A DNA stretch of 64,000 bases, from NCBI GenBank assembly GCA_002353295.1, contig DEJG01000019.1:383300-447299 (forward strand), read 5' to 3'. The DNA comes from Prevotella sp. UBA2754 (GTDB lineage: Bacteria; Bacteroidota; Bacteroidia; Bacteroidales; Bacteroidaceae). The notes under the pieces were generated by a model. It was given only the letters and a program-made list of their open reading frames with translations. It was not told where the DNA came from and did not search any database. Positions 17,582-26,644 of the stretch are shown piece by piece. A program made the translations under genes and the position numbers. How positions within the stretch are numbered: the first letter of the stretch is position 1; each line of letters opens with the position of its first letter.

Positions 17582-18870
17582 GAAAGATATGCATGGCCGT
17601 GATGATACTCCTGACACTAGGAGCCTCTTCACAAACCTACGAGACGCAGTATCGCCGTTCGGTGACAGATGTGATGCAAGACGTAGCGAAGCGTTTCGAT
17701 GTAAGATTTAAGTTCGACGGAAATGTAGATACGGCAGGTGTCACTCTGCCCTATGCTGATTTCCGCATTCGTCCCTATAGTCTGGAACAGACGCTGGATA
17801 ACATCTGTAAGTATTTCGACTGGAACTGGTGGAAACAATCGGGTAACCTCTATAAAATCAAACGGTACGAATACCCGCGTCGCCATGAAGATGAGGGACG
17901 GCAGATGTTGGATTACCTGTCGAAGAAATATGCCAACCGACAAGAATGGGAAGCACGCCGTGCCGTCTTGATCAAAGAGGTGCGTGAGCGACTGCAGATA
18001 GATGCCTTCCTCGACTCCTGTGTGAAGGATGCTAAACCCATCCTGTCGTCCATCAGGAAACACGATGGATATACTACTCAGAATATCTGTATAGAACTGA
18101 CACCAGGACAGCATGTGTTTGGTACCATCTATACGTCGATGAAGAAAGGGAAAAAGCCCTTGATCGTTTGTCCTGACGGACACTGGCCGTCGCGCTATCG
18201 TGAAGACGAACAGCAGCGTCTTGCCACACTGGCCAGAATGGGTGCTGTCTGTGTGGACTTTGACCTCTATGGATACAGCCAGTCGAAGGCGGAGGTGGGT
18301 GATCATCACTCGGCCAGGGCTCACATCTATCAGGCTGCTTGCGGACTGAAACTGCTTGACTATATGCTGAAGAACCGTAAGGATATTGACGTCACCCAGG
18401 TGGCTGCTAACGGTGGTTCCGGAGGTGGTACGCATACCGTATTGCTGGCCCTGCTCGACAGTCGTATCACGGCTTCGGCTCCAGTGGTGCATGTGGCCTC
18501 TCATTTCGACGGCGGTTGTCCGTGTGAAAGCGGTATGCCCGTGCAACTGGCGGGTGGTGGTACGTGTGAGGCAGAACTGGCTGCTATCATAGCTCCCCAA
18601 CCTTTATTGCTGGTGAGCGACGGTGGCGACTGGACATCATCGAACCCTACATTGGAATATCCTTTTATCCAGCGTATCTTTGGCTTCTACGATGCGACTT
18701 CGCAGGTGCGTAACATCCATCTTCCCAAAGAGCGTCACGACTTCGGTCCCAACAAGCGACAGGCAGTTTATGACTTCTTCATAGACGTTTTCCACCTCGA
18801 CCGTTCGATGCTGGACGAAAGCAAGGTAACTATTGAAACACCAGAGATAATGCAAACAAAACTGCCATGA
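17578..18870 (+). CDS. Secreted alpha/beta-hydrolase, probable RG-II pectin methylesterase (CE19, BT1017-like)
   Basis: 430 residues with a signal peptide (MRKICMAVMILLTLGASS). A small STN-like domain covers about residues 25-100, and an alpha/beta-hydrolase domain follows. Candidate triad parts are the nucleophile serine in AANGGSGGGTHT, an acid in SDGGDWT and the histidine in KERHDFGPN. The layout matches BT1017, the founder of CE19, which removes methyl esters from RG-II backbone galacturonate and so frees methanol. The PDGHWPSRYREDEQ stretch near residue 200 belongs to the oxyanion region by analogy. It overlaps the genes on both sides by 4 bp. Methanol produced here is one possible methyl source for the corrinoid system at 34646-39141, although no MtaB-type methanol methyltransferase is seen. 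Confidence 0.75.
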   Translation: MRKICMAVMILLTLGASSQTYETQYRRSVTDVMQDVAKRFDVRFKFDGNVDTAGVTLPYADFRIRPYSLEQTLDNICKYFDWNWWKQSGNLYKIKRYEYPRRHEDEGRQMLDYLSKKYANRQEWEARRAVLIKEVRERLQIDAFLDSCVKDAKPILSSIRKHDGYTTQNICIELTPGQHVFGTIYTSMKKGKKPLIVCPDGHWPSRYREDEQQRLATLARMGAVCVDFDLYGYSQSKAEVGDHHSARAHIYQAACGLKLLDYMLKNRKDIDVTQVAANGGSGGGTHTVLLALLDSRITASAPVVHVASHFDGGCPCESGMPVQLAGGGTCEAELAAIIAPQPLLLVSDGGDWTSSNPTLEYPFIQRIFGFYDATSQVRNIHLPKERHDFGPNKRQAVYDFFIDVFHLDRSMLDESKVTIETPEIMQTKLP

Positions 18871-21362
18871 TCATGAAGAAAAAACAACTATGGGTCGTGA
18901 TGGCCCTCATGCTGTCGCTCGCAGCGAGTGCTCAGGAGTATAAACTGTGGTATAACCGTCCGGCTAAGACGTGGACACAGGCACTACCCGTAGGTAATGG
19001 GGTGATGGGTGGTATGGTTTTCGGCGTACCAGCCGTAGAACGCATCCAACTGAACGAGGAGACCATCTGGGCAGGACAGCCCAATCAGGTGATGAACCCT
19101 GCTGCCAAGGAGTATCTGCCGAAAGTGCGCCAACTGATTTTCGAAGGGAAATATAAGGAGGCTGAAAAACTGGCTAATGAAAAGGTGATGCCTGTAGGGG
19201 CAGGGAAGAACAGCGGAATGCCCTTCCAGCCGTTTGGTGACCTGTATATTGTAATGGCAGGCAAAACGAACTACTCCCATTATGAGCGCTGGCTCGATTT
19301 GGACAATGCCCGTTCTGTAGTTCGCTATCAGGTGGACGGAGTGGACTATGAACGGGAGACGATAGCTCCGCTGGGCTGTCAGGTGATTGCCGTCCATCTG
19401 AAGGCATCGAAACCAGGTATGATCACTTTTACGGCCTATATGCAGTCGCCTCATGAAAATGTGTTGACGGCAGGTGAAGGTCTGGAGGCTACACTCCTTG
19501 GCGTCACGTCTAAGCATGAAGGCGTCAAAGGAAAAGTACGTTTCCAAGGAAGAATGACGGCACAGGCAGAAGGCGGCAGCGTGACCCAGTGCAACGGAAT
19601 AGTCAGTGTGGTAGGTGCCAACGAAGCTACGGTCTATGTGACAGTAGGTACGAATGTGGTCAACTATCAGGATATCACAGGCGACGAGGTGGCTCAGTCG
19701 AAAAGCCGCCTTTATTCAGCAATATCCCAGGGTTATCAGAAAATAAGGGAGCGTCACGAAAAATTATATCACCAGTATTATGACAGGGTGAAACTGAATC
19801 TGGGAGCAGATAACTATCCTACGATGCCCACCGATAAGCGTATCGAGCAGTTCTCGGCGGTCGCTCATTCTGTTAGCGACAACTATCTTGTAGCTACCTA
19901 TTTCCAGTTTGGACGCTATTTGCTGATCTGTTCTTCCCAACCTGACAATATCAATCCTGCCAACTTGCAGGGACTATGGAATGATAAAATGTTTCCGGCA
20001 TGGGATTCGAAATATACCACGAATATTAATCTGGAAATGAACTATTGGCCTTCGGAGGTCACCAACCTGACGGAGATGAACGGTCCGCTGTTCCGCCTGA
20101 TCAACGAAATCAGTCAGACAGGACGCGAAACAGCCAAGAAAATGTATGGTGCCGACGGATGGGTGTTGCATCATAACACCGACCAGTGGCGCGTGACAGG
20201 TCCTATCGACCATGCTCCTTCCGGGTTATGGTGTACCGGTGCAGGATGGATATGCCGTCATCTGTGGGAACACTACCTGTTTACAGGCGACAAGGCTTTC
20301 CTTCGTCGGGTATATCCAATTATGCTGGATGCAGCACGTTTCTATTCCCAGATATTGGTGAAACATCCTACGAAGGATTGGCTGGTCATCTGCCCGGGAG
20401 AGTCACCAGAGCATGGTGGCAAGGGGCGCCCAACACCATTGGATGCTGGTGTAACGATGGACAACCAGATACTCTTTGAACTCTATACCAACGTATTAAC
20501 GGCTGCGAAAATTCTTGGAGAGGATCAGAAGGCGGAACTCCACTCTCCACTCTCAACTCTCCACTCTCAACTCAAACAAATGCCACCCATGCAGGTAGGA
20601 CGATGGGGGCAACTGCAGGAGTGGCTCGATGACTTGGATGACCCCAAGGACGATCATCGACACTTCTCTCATCTCTATGGCTTGTATCCCGCTAACCAGA
20701 TATCACCCTACAGAACTCCAGAACTGTTTGAGGCAGCAAGGAACTCGTTGCAGGCTCGCGGCGATGTCTCTACAGGATGGTCGATGGGATGGAAGGTGTG
20801 TTCCTGGGCCCGTTTCCTGGATGGCGAACATGCTTATAAACTGATACAGGATCAGCTGACATTGACGGCAGATACATTTCTGATATTCGGTGCCGTCAAG
20901 CAGAAAGGTGGTACCTATCCTAATATGTTTGACGCGCATCCGCCTTTCCAGATCGACGGTAACTTCGGTTGTACAGCAGGTATTGCTGAGATGCTCGTCC
21001 AGAGCCACGATGGTTTCGTGTTCCTCTTGCCTGCCTTACCCAAGGCTTGGAAAGACGGTTCTGTCAAAGGACTGAAATGTCGAGGAGGTTTTGAAGTTGA
21101 CTTGGATTGGAAAGACGGGCTGCTGACGAAGGCGGTTATCCGTTCGGCACTCGGCGGCAACTGTCGTATCCGTTCTTTAGTACCTTTGAAGGGCAATGGG
21201 CTGAAGAAGGCGAGAGGTCAGAATGCCAATGCCTTCTATCAGGTGGCAACGACTCCTCAGCCTATCGTGTCGAAAGAAGCTAAACTAAAAGGAGTGACAG
21301 TACCAGCAACATATCTTTATGACTTACCAACCGTCAAGGGCGGAGAATATATACTGAAATGA
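18867..21362 (+). CDS. GH95 family glycosidase, probable alpha-L-galactosidase or alpha-L-fucosidase
   Basis: 831 residues. The signal peptide starts at the second in-frame ATG (MKKKQLWVVMALMLSLAASA at 18873), so either start is possible. GH95 signatures are clear: YNRPAKTWTQALPVGNG at the mature N-terminus, NPANLQGLWND with the catalytic asparagines, EMNYWPSEVTNL, CPGESPEHGG, and IDGNFGCTAGIAEM carrying the catalytic aspartate. GH95 enzymes are inverting alpha-L-fucosidases or alpha-L-galactosidases. In RG-II loci the family member (BT1010 type) removes L-galactose from side chain A, which is the preferred reading here. A heptamer array (20539-20573) adds a HSPLSTLHSQLK loop away from the active-site motifs. 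Overlaps its neighbours by 4 bp on each side. Confidence 0.85.
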   Translation: MIMKKKQLWVVMALMLSLAASAQEYKLWYNRPAKTWTQALPVGNGVMGGMVFGVPAVERIQLNEETIWAGQPNQVMNPAAKEYLPKVRQLIFEGKYKEAEKLANEKVMPVGAGKNSGMPFQPFGDLYIVMAGKTNYSHYERWLDLDNARSVVRYQVDGVDYERETIAPLGCQVIAVHLKASKPGMITFTAYMQSPHENVLTAGEGLEATLLGVTSKHEGVKGKVRFQGRMTAQAEGGSVTQCNGIVSVVGANEATVYVTVGTNVVNYQDITGDEVAQSKSRLYSAISQGYQKIRERHEKLYHQYYDRVKLNLGADNYPTMPTDKRIEQFSAVAHSVSDNYLVATYFQFGRYLLICSSQPDNINPANLQGLWNDKMFPAWDSKYTTNINLEMNYWPSEVTNLTEMNGPLFRLINEISQTGRETAKKMYGADGWVLHHNTDQWRVTGPIDHAPSGLWCTGAGWICRHLWEHYLFTGDKAFLRRVYPIMLDAARFYSQILVKHPTKDWLVICPGESPEHGGKGRPTPLDAGVTMDNQILFELYTNVLTAAKILGEDQKAELHSPLSTLHSQLKQMPPMQVGRWGQLQEWLDDLDDPKDDHRHFSHLYGLYPANQISPYRTPELFEAARNSLQARGDVSTGWSMGWKVCSWARFLDGEHAYKLIQDQLTLTADTFLIFGAVKQKGGTYPNMFDAHPPFQIDGNFGCTAGIAEMLVQSHDGFVFLLPALPKAWKDGSVKGLKCRGGFEVDLDWKDGLLTKAVIRSALGGNCRIRSLVPLKGNGLKKARGQNANAFYQVATTPQPIVSKEAKLKGVTVPATYLYDLPTVKGGEYILK
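20539..20573 (+). repeat. Heptamer array (CTCCACT/CTCAACT)5 in the GH95 gene
   Basis: Five 7-bp units in 35 bp encode SPLSTLHSQL in the barrel domain loop. Confidence 0.9.
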
Positions 21363-22822
21363 CTATGAAGAAGTTTTTGACAATACTGAGCCTGTTGTTG
21401 CTGACAGTGTCGGTACAGGCAGGAAAACCATGGGAAAACGGACGATTGAAGGTATCGGATAACCAACGTTATCTGCAGTTTGAGAACGGACAACCCTTCT
21501 TCTGGCAGGGTGAGACAGGATGGCTGTTACCTGAGCGTTTGAATCGTGCAGAGGCCGAGTGGTATCTGCAACGATGCAGAGAGGAAGGATATAACGTGGT
21601 ACAGATACAGGTGATAGACGGCGTGCCAGCCTATAATATCTATGGACAGATGTCGAATATCGACGGATGGAATTTTGCCGGTATCGACCGTAAGGGCGTC
21701 TATGGCTATTGGAACCATCTGGACTTTATCATCGACTTGGCTCAGCAGAATGGTATATACATCGGTATGGTATGTATCTGGGGCGGACTGGTGAAAGATG
21801 GTAAGTTGAGTGTAGAGGATGCCAAGAAATATGGCACATTCCTGGCCAAGCGCTATAAAGACAAGCCCAATATCATCTGGTTTATGGGTGGCGACATTCA
21901 AGGAGATATTAAACCAGAGGTATGGGAGGCTTTGGCAACAACAATCAAGTCGATAGACAAAAACCATCTGATGACCTATCATCCCAGAGGGCGCTATACC
22001 TCAGCTAAATGGTGGTCGAAAGCTCCCTGGATGGATTTCCATACCTTCCAGAGTGGGCATCGTAAATACGGACAACGTATGGGTAATGCCGACTATCCGA
22101 TTCCAGACAATACGGAAGAGGACAACTGGATGTATGTGGATTCTACGTGGGCTTATAAACCCATCAAACCTGTGTTGGACGCAGAACCCAGTTACGAGGA
22201 TATCCCAATGGGACTACATGATAAGAATGAGGCCCGTTGGCAGGCATGGGATGTGCGCCGCTATGCCTATTGGAGCGTGTTTGCAGGTAGTTGCGGACAT
22301 ACCTATGGGCATAATGCCATCATGCAGATGCTGAAACCAGGCTATCCGACGAGTTATGGTGATGCCGGTGACGTGAAGACTTGGTATCAGGGACTGAACG
22401 ATCCTGGCTTCCGCCAGATGAAATACTTGAAGCAGCTGATGCTGTCACTCCCGTACTTTGAGCGTATCCCCGATCAGAGTATTATTCAGGAGAATGGAAC
22501 AAAGTATGACCGTCTGATAGCTACCCGTGGGCAGGACTATCTGCTGGTATATAACTATACGAGTAGAGTCATGAAAGTGGATCTGACCAAGATTTCTGGT
22601 GATAAGAAGAATGTATGGTGGATGGATGCCAGTACGGGAACGTTGCGCTATCTGGGTGAATACGACTCAAAGGTGTTGACATTCCGTATGCACAAACAGC
22701 GGCAGGGCATTGAGGATGGTGTGCTGATAGCTATTGATAACACAAAAAACTACTTGCAGAAAGACCAGATTCAGATATCGGATATGACACTCTCCGGTAA
22801 GGCAAGAGACTTAAACGAATAA
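21359..22822 (+). CDS. GH140 apiosidase (DUF4038 family)
   Basis: 487 residues with signal peptide (MKKFLTILSLLLLTVSVQA). It is a TIM barrel of the DUF4038/GH140 type: ENGQPFFWQGETGWLL near the mature N-terminus, NIIWFMGGDIQGD and KPVLDAEPSYEDIP. The aspartate (D179) and glutamate (E276) are 97 residues apart, the same spacing I recall for the catalytic pair of BT1012, the founding RG-II apiosidase. The C-terminal domain (DUF4038-associated) is present. The enzyme cuts the apiose-galacturonate bond, freeing side chains A and B with apiose at the reducing end. It lies in the middle of the six-gene RG-II operon and gives the strongest reason to read the 1-8511 cluster as apiose catabolism. Confidence 0.85.
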   Translation: MTMKKFLTILSLLLLTVSVQAGKPWENGRLKVSDNQRYLQFENGQPFFWQGETGWLLPERLNRAEAEWYLQRCREEGYNVVQIQVIDGVPAYNIYGQMSNIDGWNFAGIDRKGVYGYWNHLDFIIDLAQQNGIYIGMVCIWGGLVKDGKLSVEDAKKYGTFLAKRYKDKPNIIWFMGGDIQGDIKPEVWEALATTIKSIDKNHLMTYHPRGRYTSAKWWSKAPWMDFHTFQSGHRKYGQRMGNADYPIPDNTEEDNWMYVDSTWAYKPIKPVLDAEPSYEDIPMGLHDKNEARWQAWDVRRYAYWSVFAGSCGHTYGHNAIMQMLKPGYPTSYGDAGDVKTWYQGLNDPGFRQMKYLKQLMLSLPYFERIPDQSIIQENGTKYDRLIATRGQDYLLVYNYTSRVMKVDLTKISGDKKNVWWMDASTGTLRYLGEYDSKVLTFRMHKQRQGIEDGVLIAIDNTKNYLQKDQIQISDMTLSGKARDLNE

Positions 22823-22828
22823 TACAAG

Positions 22829-25800
22829 ATGAAAAGATATATTTGTTGGATAGTACTGGCGCTACTGGCATGGCCACTTCAAGCAGCCAAGAAACAAACA
22901 ATACCAGCGGTCAGTGTGACGGATTTACGTACCGAACGACTGGTGAATCCGATGAGTGTCGACACGCAGCAACCACGACTGGGATGGCGTATCGAATCAT
23001 CGGAAAAAGACGTGATGCAGACACGGTGCCACCTTATCGTAGCTTCTAGTCGTGAGAAGGCAGAGGCCTTGGAAGGTGACCTCTGGGATGCTACCCTGCA
23101 GGGAAACCAGTCGCAATGGATAGTCTATCAAGGTAAGACACTGAAGAGTAATACCCGATGCTATTGGCGCGTGCAGGTTTCGACCACCAAAGGGGAGTCA
23201 GCGTGGAGTCCTGTGGCGATGTGGAACGTGGGCTTGTTGACAGAATCTGACTGGCGTGGTCAATGGATAGGATGGAATCATCTGAACCCTTGGGATGTCT
23301 TCGCAGAACACAGTCGCCTGTCAGCCCGCTATATCCGTCGGGAGTTTGACTTTGACAAAGAGGTGAAACAAGCTACACTCTATATCAGTGGTTTGGGTAT
23401 GTATGAGGCCTTTATCAATGGTCAGCGGGTAGGGGACCAGGTGTTGGCTCCGGCTCCAACTGATTATCGGCGCACGGTACTGTATAATGCTTTTGACGTG
23501 ACCGGTATGTTGGCACAGAAGAATGCCATCGGTGTGGTGCTGGGGAATGGCCGTTACTATACCATGCAACAAGACAAGAAGCCCTATAAGATTACCAATT
23601 TCGGATATCCCACGTTACGCCTGAATCTGTTGGTGGAGTTTGCTGACGGAACATACAAGCGAATTTCATCAGATGATAAATGGAAAATCAATACGGACGG
23701 TGCTATCCGTAGCAATAACGAGTATGACGGCGAGATATATGATGCCCGCAAGGAATTCGCTGGTTGGACAGAGGTAGGGTATGACGACAGACAATGGAAA
23801 AAGGCAGAACGTACGGCTATTCCATACGGTGCACTTCGCGGTGCGATGTCGGAGAATATGAAGGTGCTCAAACAACTGCGTCCAGTCAGTGTGAACCGTA
23901 AAGGCAACAAGTGGATTGTCGATATGGGTCAGAATATGGCAGGTTGGTTGAAACTGCGTATCGCCTCTGCAGTTGCTGGCGACTCAGTTATTATCCGCTT
24001 TGCCGAGAAACTGGACTCTACCGGACAGATATGGGTTGAGAACCTTCGCCATGCGCAGAGTACAGACCGCTATTATGCCAATGGAAAGGAACAGGGAAGG
24101 TGGTGGCATCCAACCTTTGTATATCATGGATTCCGCTATGCAGAAATTACGGGACTGAAACAGGCCACGCCGGATGATTTTGTAGGAGAAGTGATTAGTG
24201 ACGCGATGGAAGAAACTGGTCATTTCGTCTCCACAGATACGATATTGAATAAGGTGTATCAGAATGCTTATTGGGGCATACTGAGCAATTATAAGGGAAT
24301 GCCCGTTGACTGTCCTCAGCGTGATGAGCGTCAGCCATGGCTTGGCGACCGTACCCGTGGCTGCTTCGGAGAGGCTTTCCTCTTTGATAATGGTCCCCTA
24401 TATGCGAAATGGGCAAGGGATATCACGGAAGCACAGCGTGAGGACGGTTGTATTCCTGATGTGGCACCAGCCTACTGGAACTATTACAGTGACGACCTGA
24501 CATGGGCTGCCGCACTCCCGATGTCCCTCTCCATGCTTTTGGGACATTATGGTGATGATGCACCGATGCGGAAGTATTATCCCCATGTGAAACGATGGCT
24601 GGTTCATCTCAAGGAACAGTACCAGCAGGACGGATTGATTCATTGTGGCAAATACGGTGACTGGTGTGTACCGCCCGAAAAGGAGGAGTTGATTCATAGT
24701 CAGGACCCAGCACGTAAGACGGATGTGACTCTCATCTCTTCCGCTTATTACTATTATATCTGTAAGATGATGGCAGGATATGCCCGTATGCAAAAGCTGG
24801 ATGCTGATGCAACCTGGTTTGAGCAGGAAGCAAAGGCGACTAAAACCGCTTTTAATAAACAATTCCTAACCGTCAAGAAGGGTACGACCGTCGTTCCGGG
24901 ACATATTCTATATCCCGACAGTACGTTCTATGGTAATAATACCGTGACAGCCAACCTCTTGCCCTATTATTTCGGAATGATAGACGATCCGTATGTGAAG
25001 CAGGAGGTGGAGAAAAATATCGTGAAAGCTATCATCAATCAGGGCGCGATTACATCAGGCGTTATCGGTACAGGATGGTTGATGCATGCACTGACCAAGA
25101 TGGGACGAACAGACGTGGCCTGGCTGTTGGCAACCAATAAGAAATATCCTTCGTGGGGGTATATGGCAGAGCATGGGGCGACGACCATCTGGGAGCTGTG
25201 GAATGGTGATACGGCTTCACCGAAGATGAATAGCGGTAACCATGTGATGCTGTTGGGCGACTTGCTCTCATGGCTCTATGAAGATATAGCAGGTATTGGT
25301 GCTGCCGATGTCGGATTTAAACATATTGCCATGAAACCCGACTTCTCGGTGGACGAGATAGATGATATTGATGCCAGTTACCAGTCGGTCTATGGCAAGA
25401 TAGTCAGTCGTTGGAAGAAGGAACATGGCAAGCTCTATTGGCATGTGGAGATTCCCGCCAATACCAAGGCAACTCTTTTCCTACCCAATGACGAGACCGT
25501 GAACTTGGGCTCTGGCAGTTATGACATCACCCGTGACCTGACACAACGGGGACCACAGGTGGTAGTGGATGAATTTCTCTATAAGACAGCGGATTTCCCG
25601 CAATGTCATTCTGCCAGTATCGTGGAGACCAAGAAGGGTGACCTTATCGCTACCTATTTCGGTGGAACGAAAGAGCGTAATCCTGATGTGTGTATCTGGG
25701 TGAGTCGTAAACTGAAGGGTAGTCAGGAATGGACCAAGCCGCAAATGGTCGCTGACGGTGTAGAGCTGCGCCCCCTGAAACCTAATAAGGATGGAAAAGT

Positions 25801-26644
25801 GAGTCAGGTGACAACCAGTATGAAGCCTGCCTTTGGGGCACAATTCATGCCACTGCCTAAATGGACAGGGAGCAGAGGGGAGGCCGCTATCGGCAACAAC
25901 TATCGCGAGGCGTGTTGGAACCCAGTGCTCTTTGAGACACCTGATGGAGAACTGCAACTCTATTTTAAGATAGGACCTAATGTGGCAGGTTGGCTGGGAT
26001 GGTATATCACTTCGAAAGACGGTGGAAAGACTTGGAGTCAGCGTAAGAGGTTGCCGGAAGGTTTCTATGGTCCTGTCAAGAACAAACCCATTCTGAACAA
26101 AGGGCGTTTGATAGCACCAACGAGTGATGAGCGCGACGGCTGGAAACTCTATTTTGAACTTTCTGACGATATGGGGAAGACATGGCGGAGGACTGCTTTT
26201 GTGGAAGCAGACTCTAATGTGAAAGCTATCCAGCCCAGTATCCTGATGCTGCCCGACGGACGCTTGGAGGCTGTTTGCAGAACACGTAGCCGCCATATCG
26301 GTGTGACGTATAGTAATGATAATGGAGAGACATGGAGTAAACTGTCATTCCTTGAGACACCTAATAACAATAGCGGTATCGATGCAGTGACATTGCAGGA
26401 CGGCACTTATGCGATGATCTGTAATGACTGGCCTATCGAGCCGACCAAGGAAAAGGGCGCCCGTACACCGTTGTCTATTCTGCGCAGTACAGATGGCATC
26501 AATTGGAAACATTGGATTACCCTGGAGGACAGTCCTGTATCGCAATATTCGTATCCGTCTATTATCCAGGGGCGTGACGGACACCTCCATGCTATTTATA
26601 CTTGGCGTCGTCAGCGTATCAAGCATGTTGAATTAATACCTTAA
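22829..26644 (+). CDS. Fused alpha-L-rhamnosidase (GH78) and sialidase-like (GH33) enzyme
   Basis: 1271 residues with a signal peptide (MKRYICWIVLALLAWPLQA). Residues about 25-900 form a complete GH78: N-terminal beta domains, FINGQRVGDQVLAPAPTDY, general acid region DCPQRDERQPWLGD (E500) and base region TTIWELWNGD (E789). Residues about 905-1271 form a six-bladed propeller with three Asp boxes (SKDGGKTW, SDDMGKTW, SNDNGETW) and the HSASIVE...DLIATYFGG start seen in GH33-like enzymes. GH33 enzymes cleave ketosidically linked ulosonic acids such as sialic acid and Kdo. RG-II side chain C is L-Rha linked to Kdo, so one polypeptide could remove rhamnose and then Kdo. The assignment of each domain is firm. 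The chain C role is inference. Confidence 0.8.
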   Translation: MKRYICWIVLALLAWPLQAAKKQTIPAVSVTDLRTERLVNPMSVDTQQPRLGWRIESSEKDVMQTRCHLIVASSREKAEALEGDLWDATLQGNQSQWIVYQGKTLKSNTRCYWRVQVSTTKGESAWSPVAMWNVGLLTESDWRGQWIGWNHLNPWDVFAEHSRLSARYIRREFDFDKEVKQATLYISGLGMYEAFINGQRVGDQVLAPAPTDYRRTVLYNAFDVTGMLAQKNAIGVVLGNGRYYTMQQDKKPYKITNFGYPTLRLNLLVEFADGTYKRISSDDKWKINTDGAIRSNNEYDGEIYDARKEFAGWTEVGYDDRQWKKAERTAIPYGALRGAMSENMKVLKQLRPVSVNRKGNKWIVDMGQNMAGWLKLRIASAVAGDSVIIRFAEKLDSTGQIWVENLRHAQSTDRYYANGKEQGRWWHPTFVYHGFRYAEITGLKQATPDDFVGEVISDAMEETGHFVSTDTILNKVYQNAYWGILSNYKGMPVDCPQRDERQPWLGDRTRGCFGEAFLFDNGPLYAKWARDITEAQREDGCIPDVAPAYWNYYSDDLTWAAALPMSLSMLLGHYGDDAPMRKYYPHVKRWLVHLKEQYQQDGLIHCGKYGDWCVPPEKEELIHSQDPARKTDVTLISSAYYYYICKMMAGYARMQKLDADATWFEQEAKATKTAFNKQFLTVKKGTTVVPGHILYPDSTFYGNNTVTANLLPYYFGMIDDPYVKQEVEKNIVKAIINQGAITSGVIGTGWLMHALTKMGRTDVAWLLATNKKYPSWGYMAEHGATTIWELWNGDTASPKMNSGNHVMLLGDLLSWLYEDIAGIGAADVGFKHIAMKPDFSVDEIDDIDASYQSVYGKIVSRWKKEHGKLYWHVEIPANTKATLFLPNDETVNLGSGSYDITRDLTQRGPQVVVDEFLYKTADFPQCHSASIVETKKGDLIATYFGGTKERNPDVCIWVSRKLKGSQEWTKPQMVADGVELRPLKPNKDGKVSQVTTSMKPAFGAQFMPLPKWTGSRGEAAIGNNYREACWNPVLFETPDGELQLYFKIGPNVAGWLGWYITSKDGGKTWSQRKRLPEGFYGPVKNKPILNKGRLIAPTSDERDGWKLYFELSDDMGKTWRRTAFVEADSNVKAIQPSILMLPDGRLEAVCRTRSRHIGVTYSNDNGETWSKLSFLETPNNNSGIDAVTLQDGTYAMICNDWPIEPTKEKGARTPLSILRSTDGINWKHWITLEDSPVSQYSYPSIIQGRDGHLHAIYTWRRQRIKHVELIP

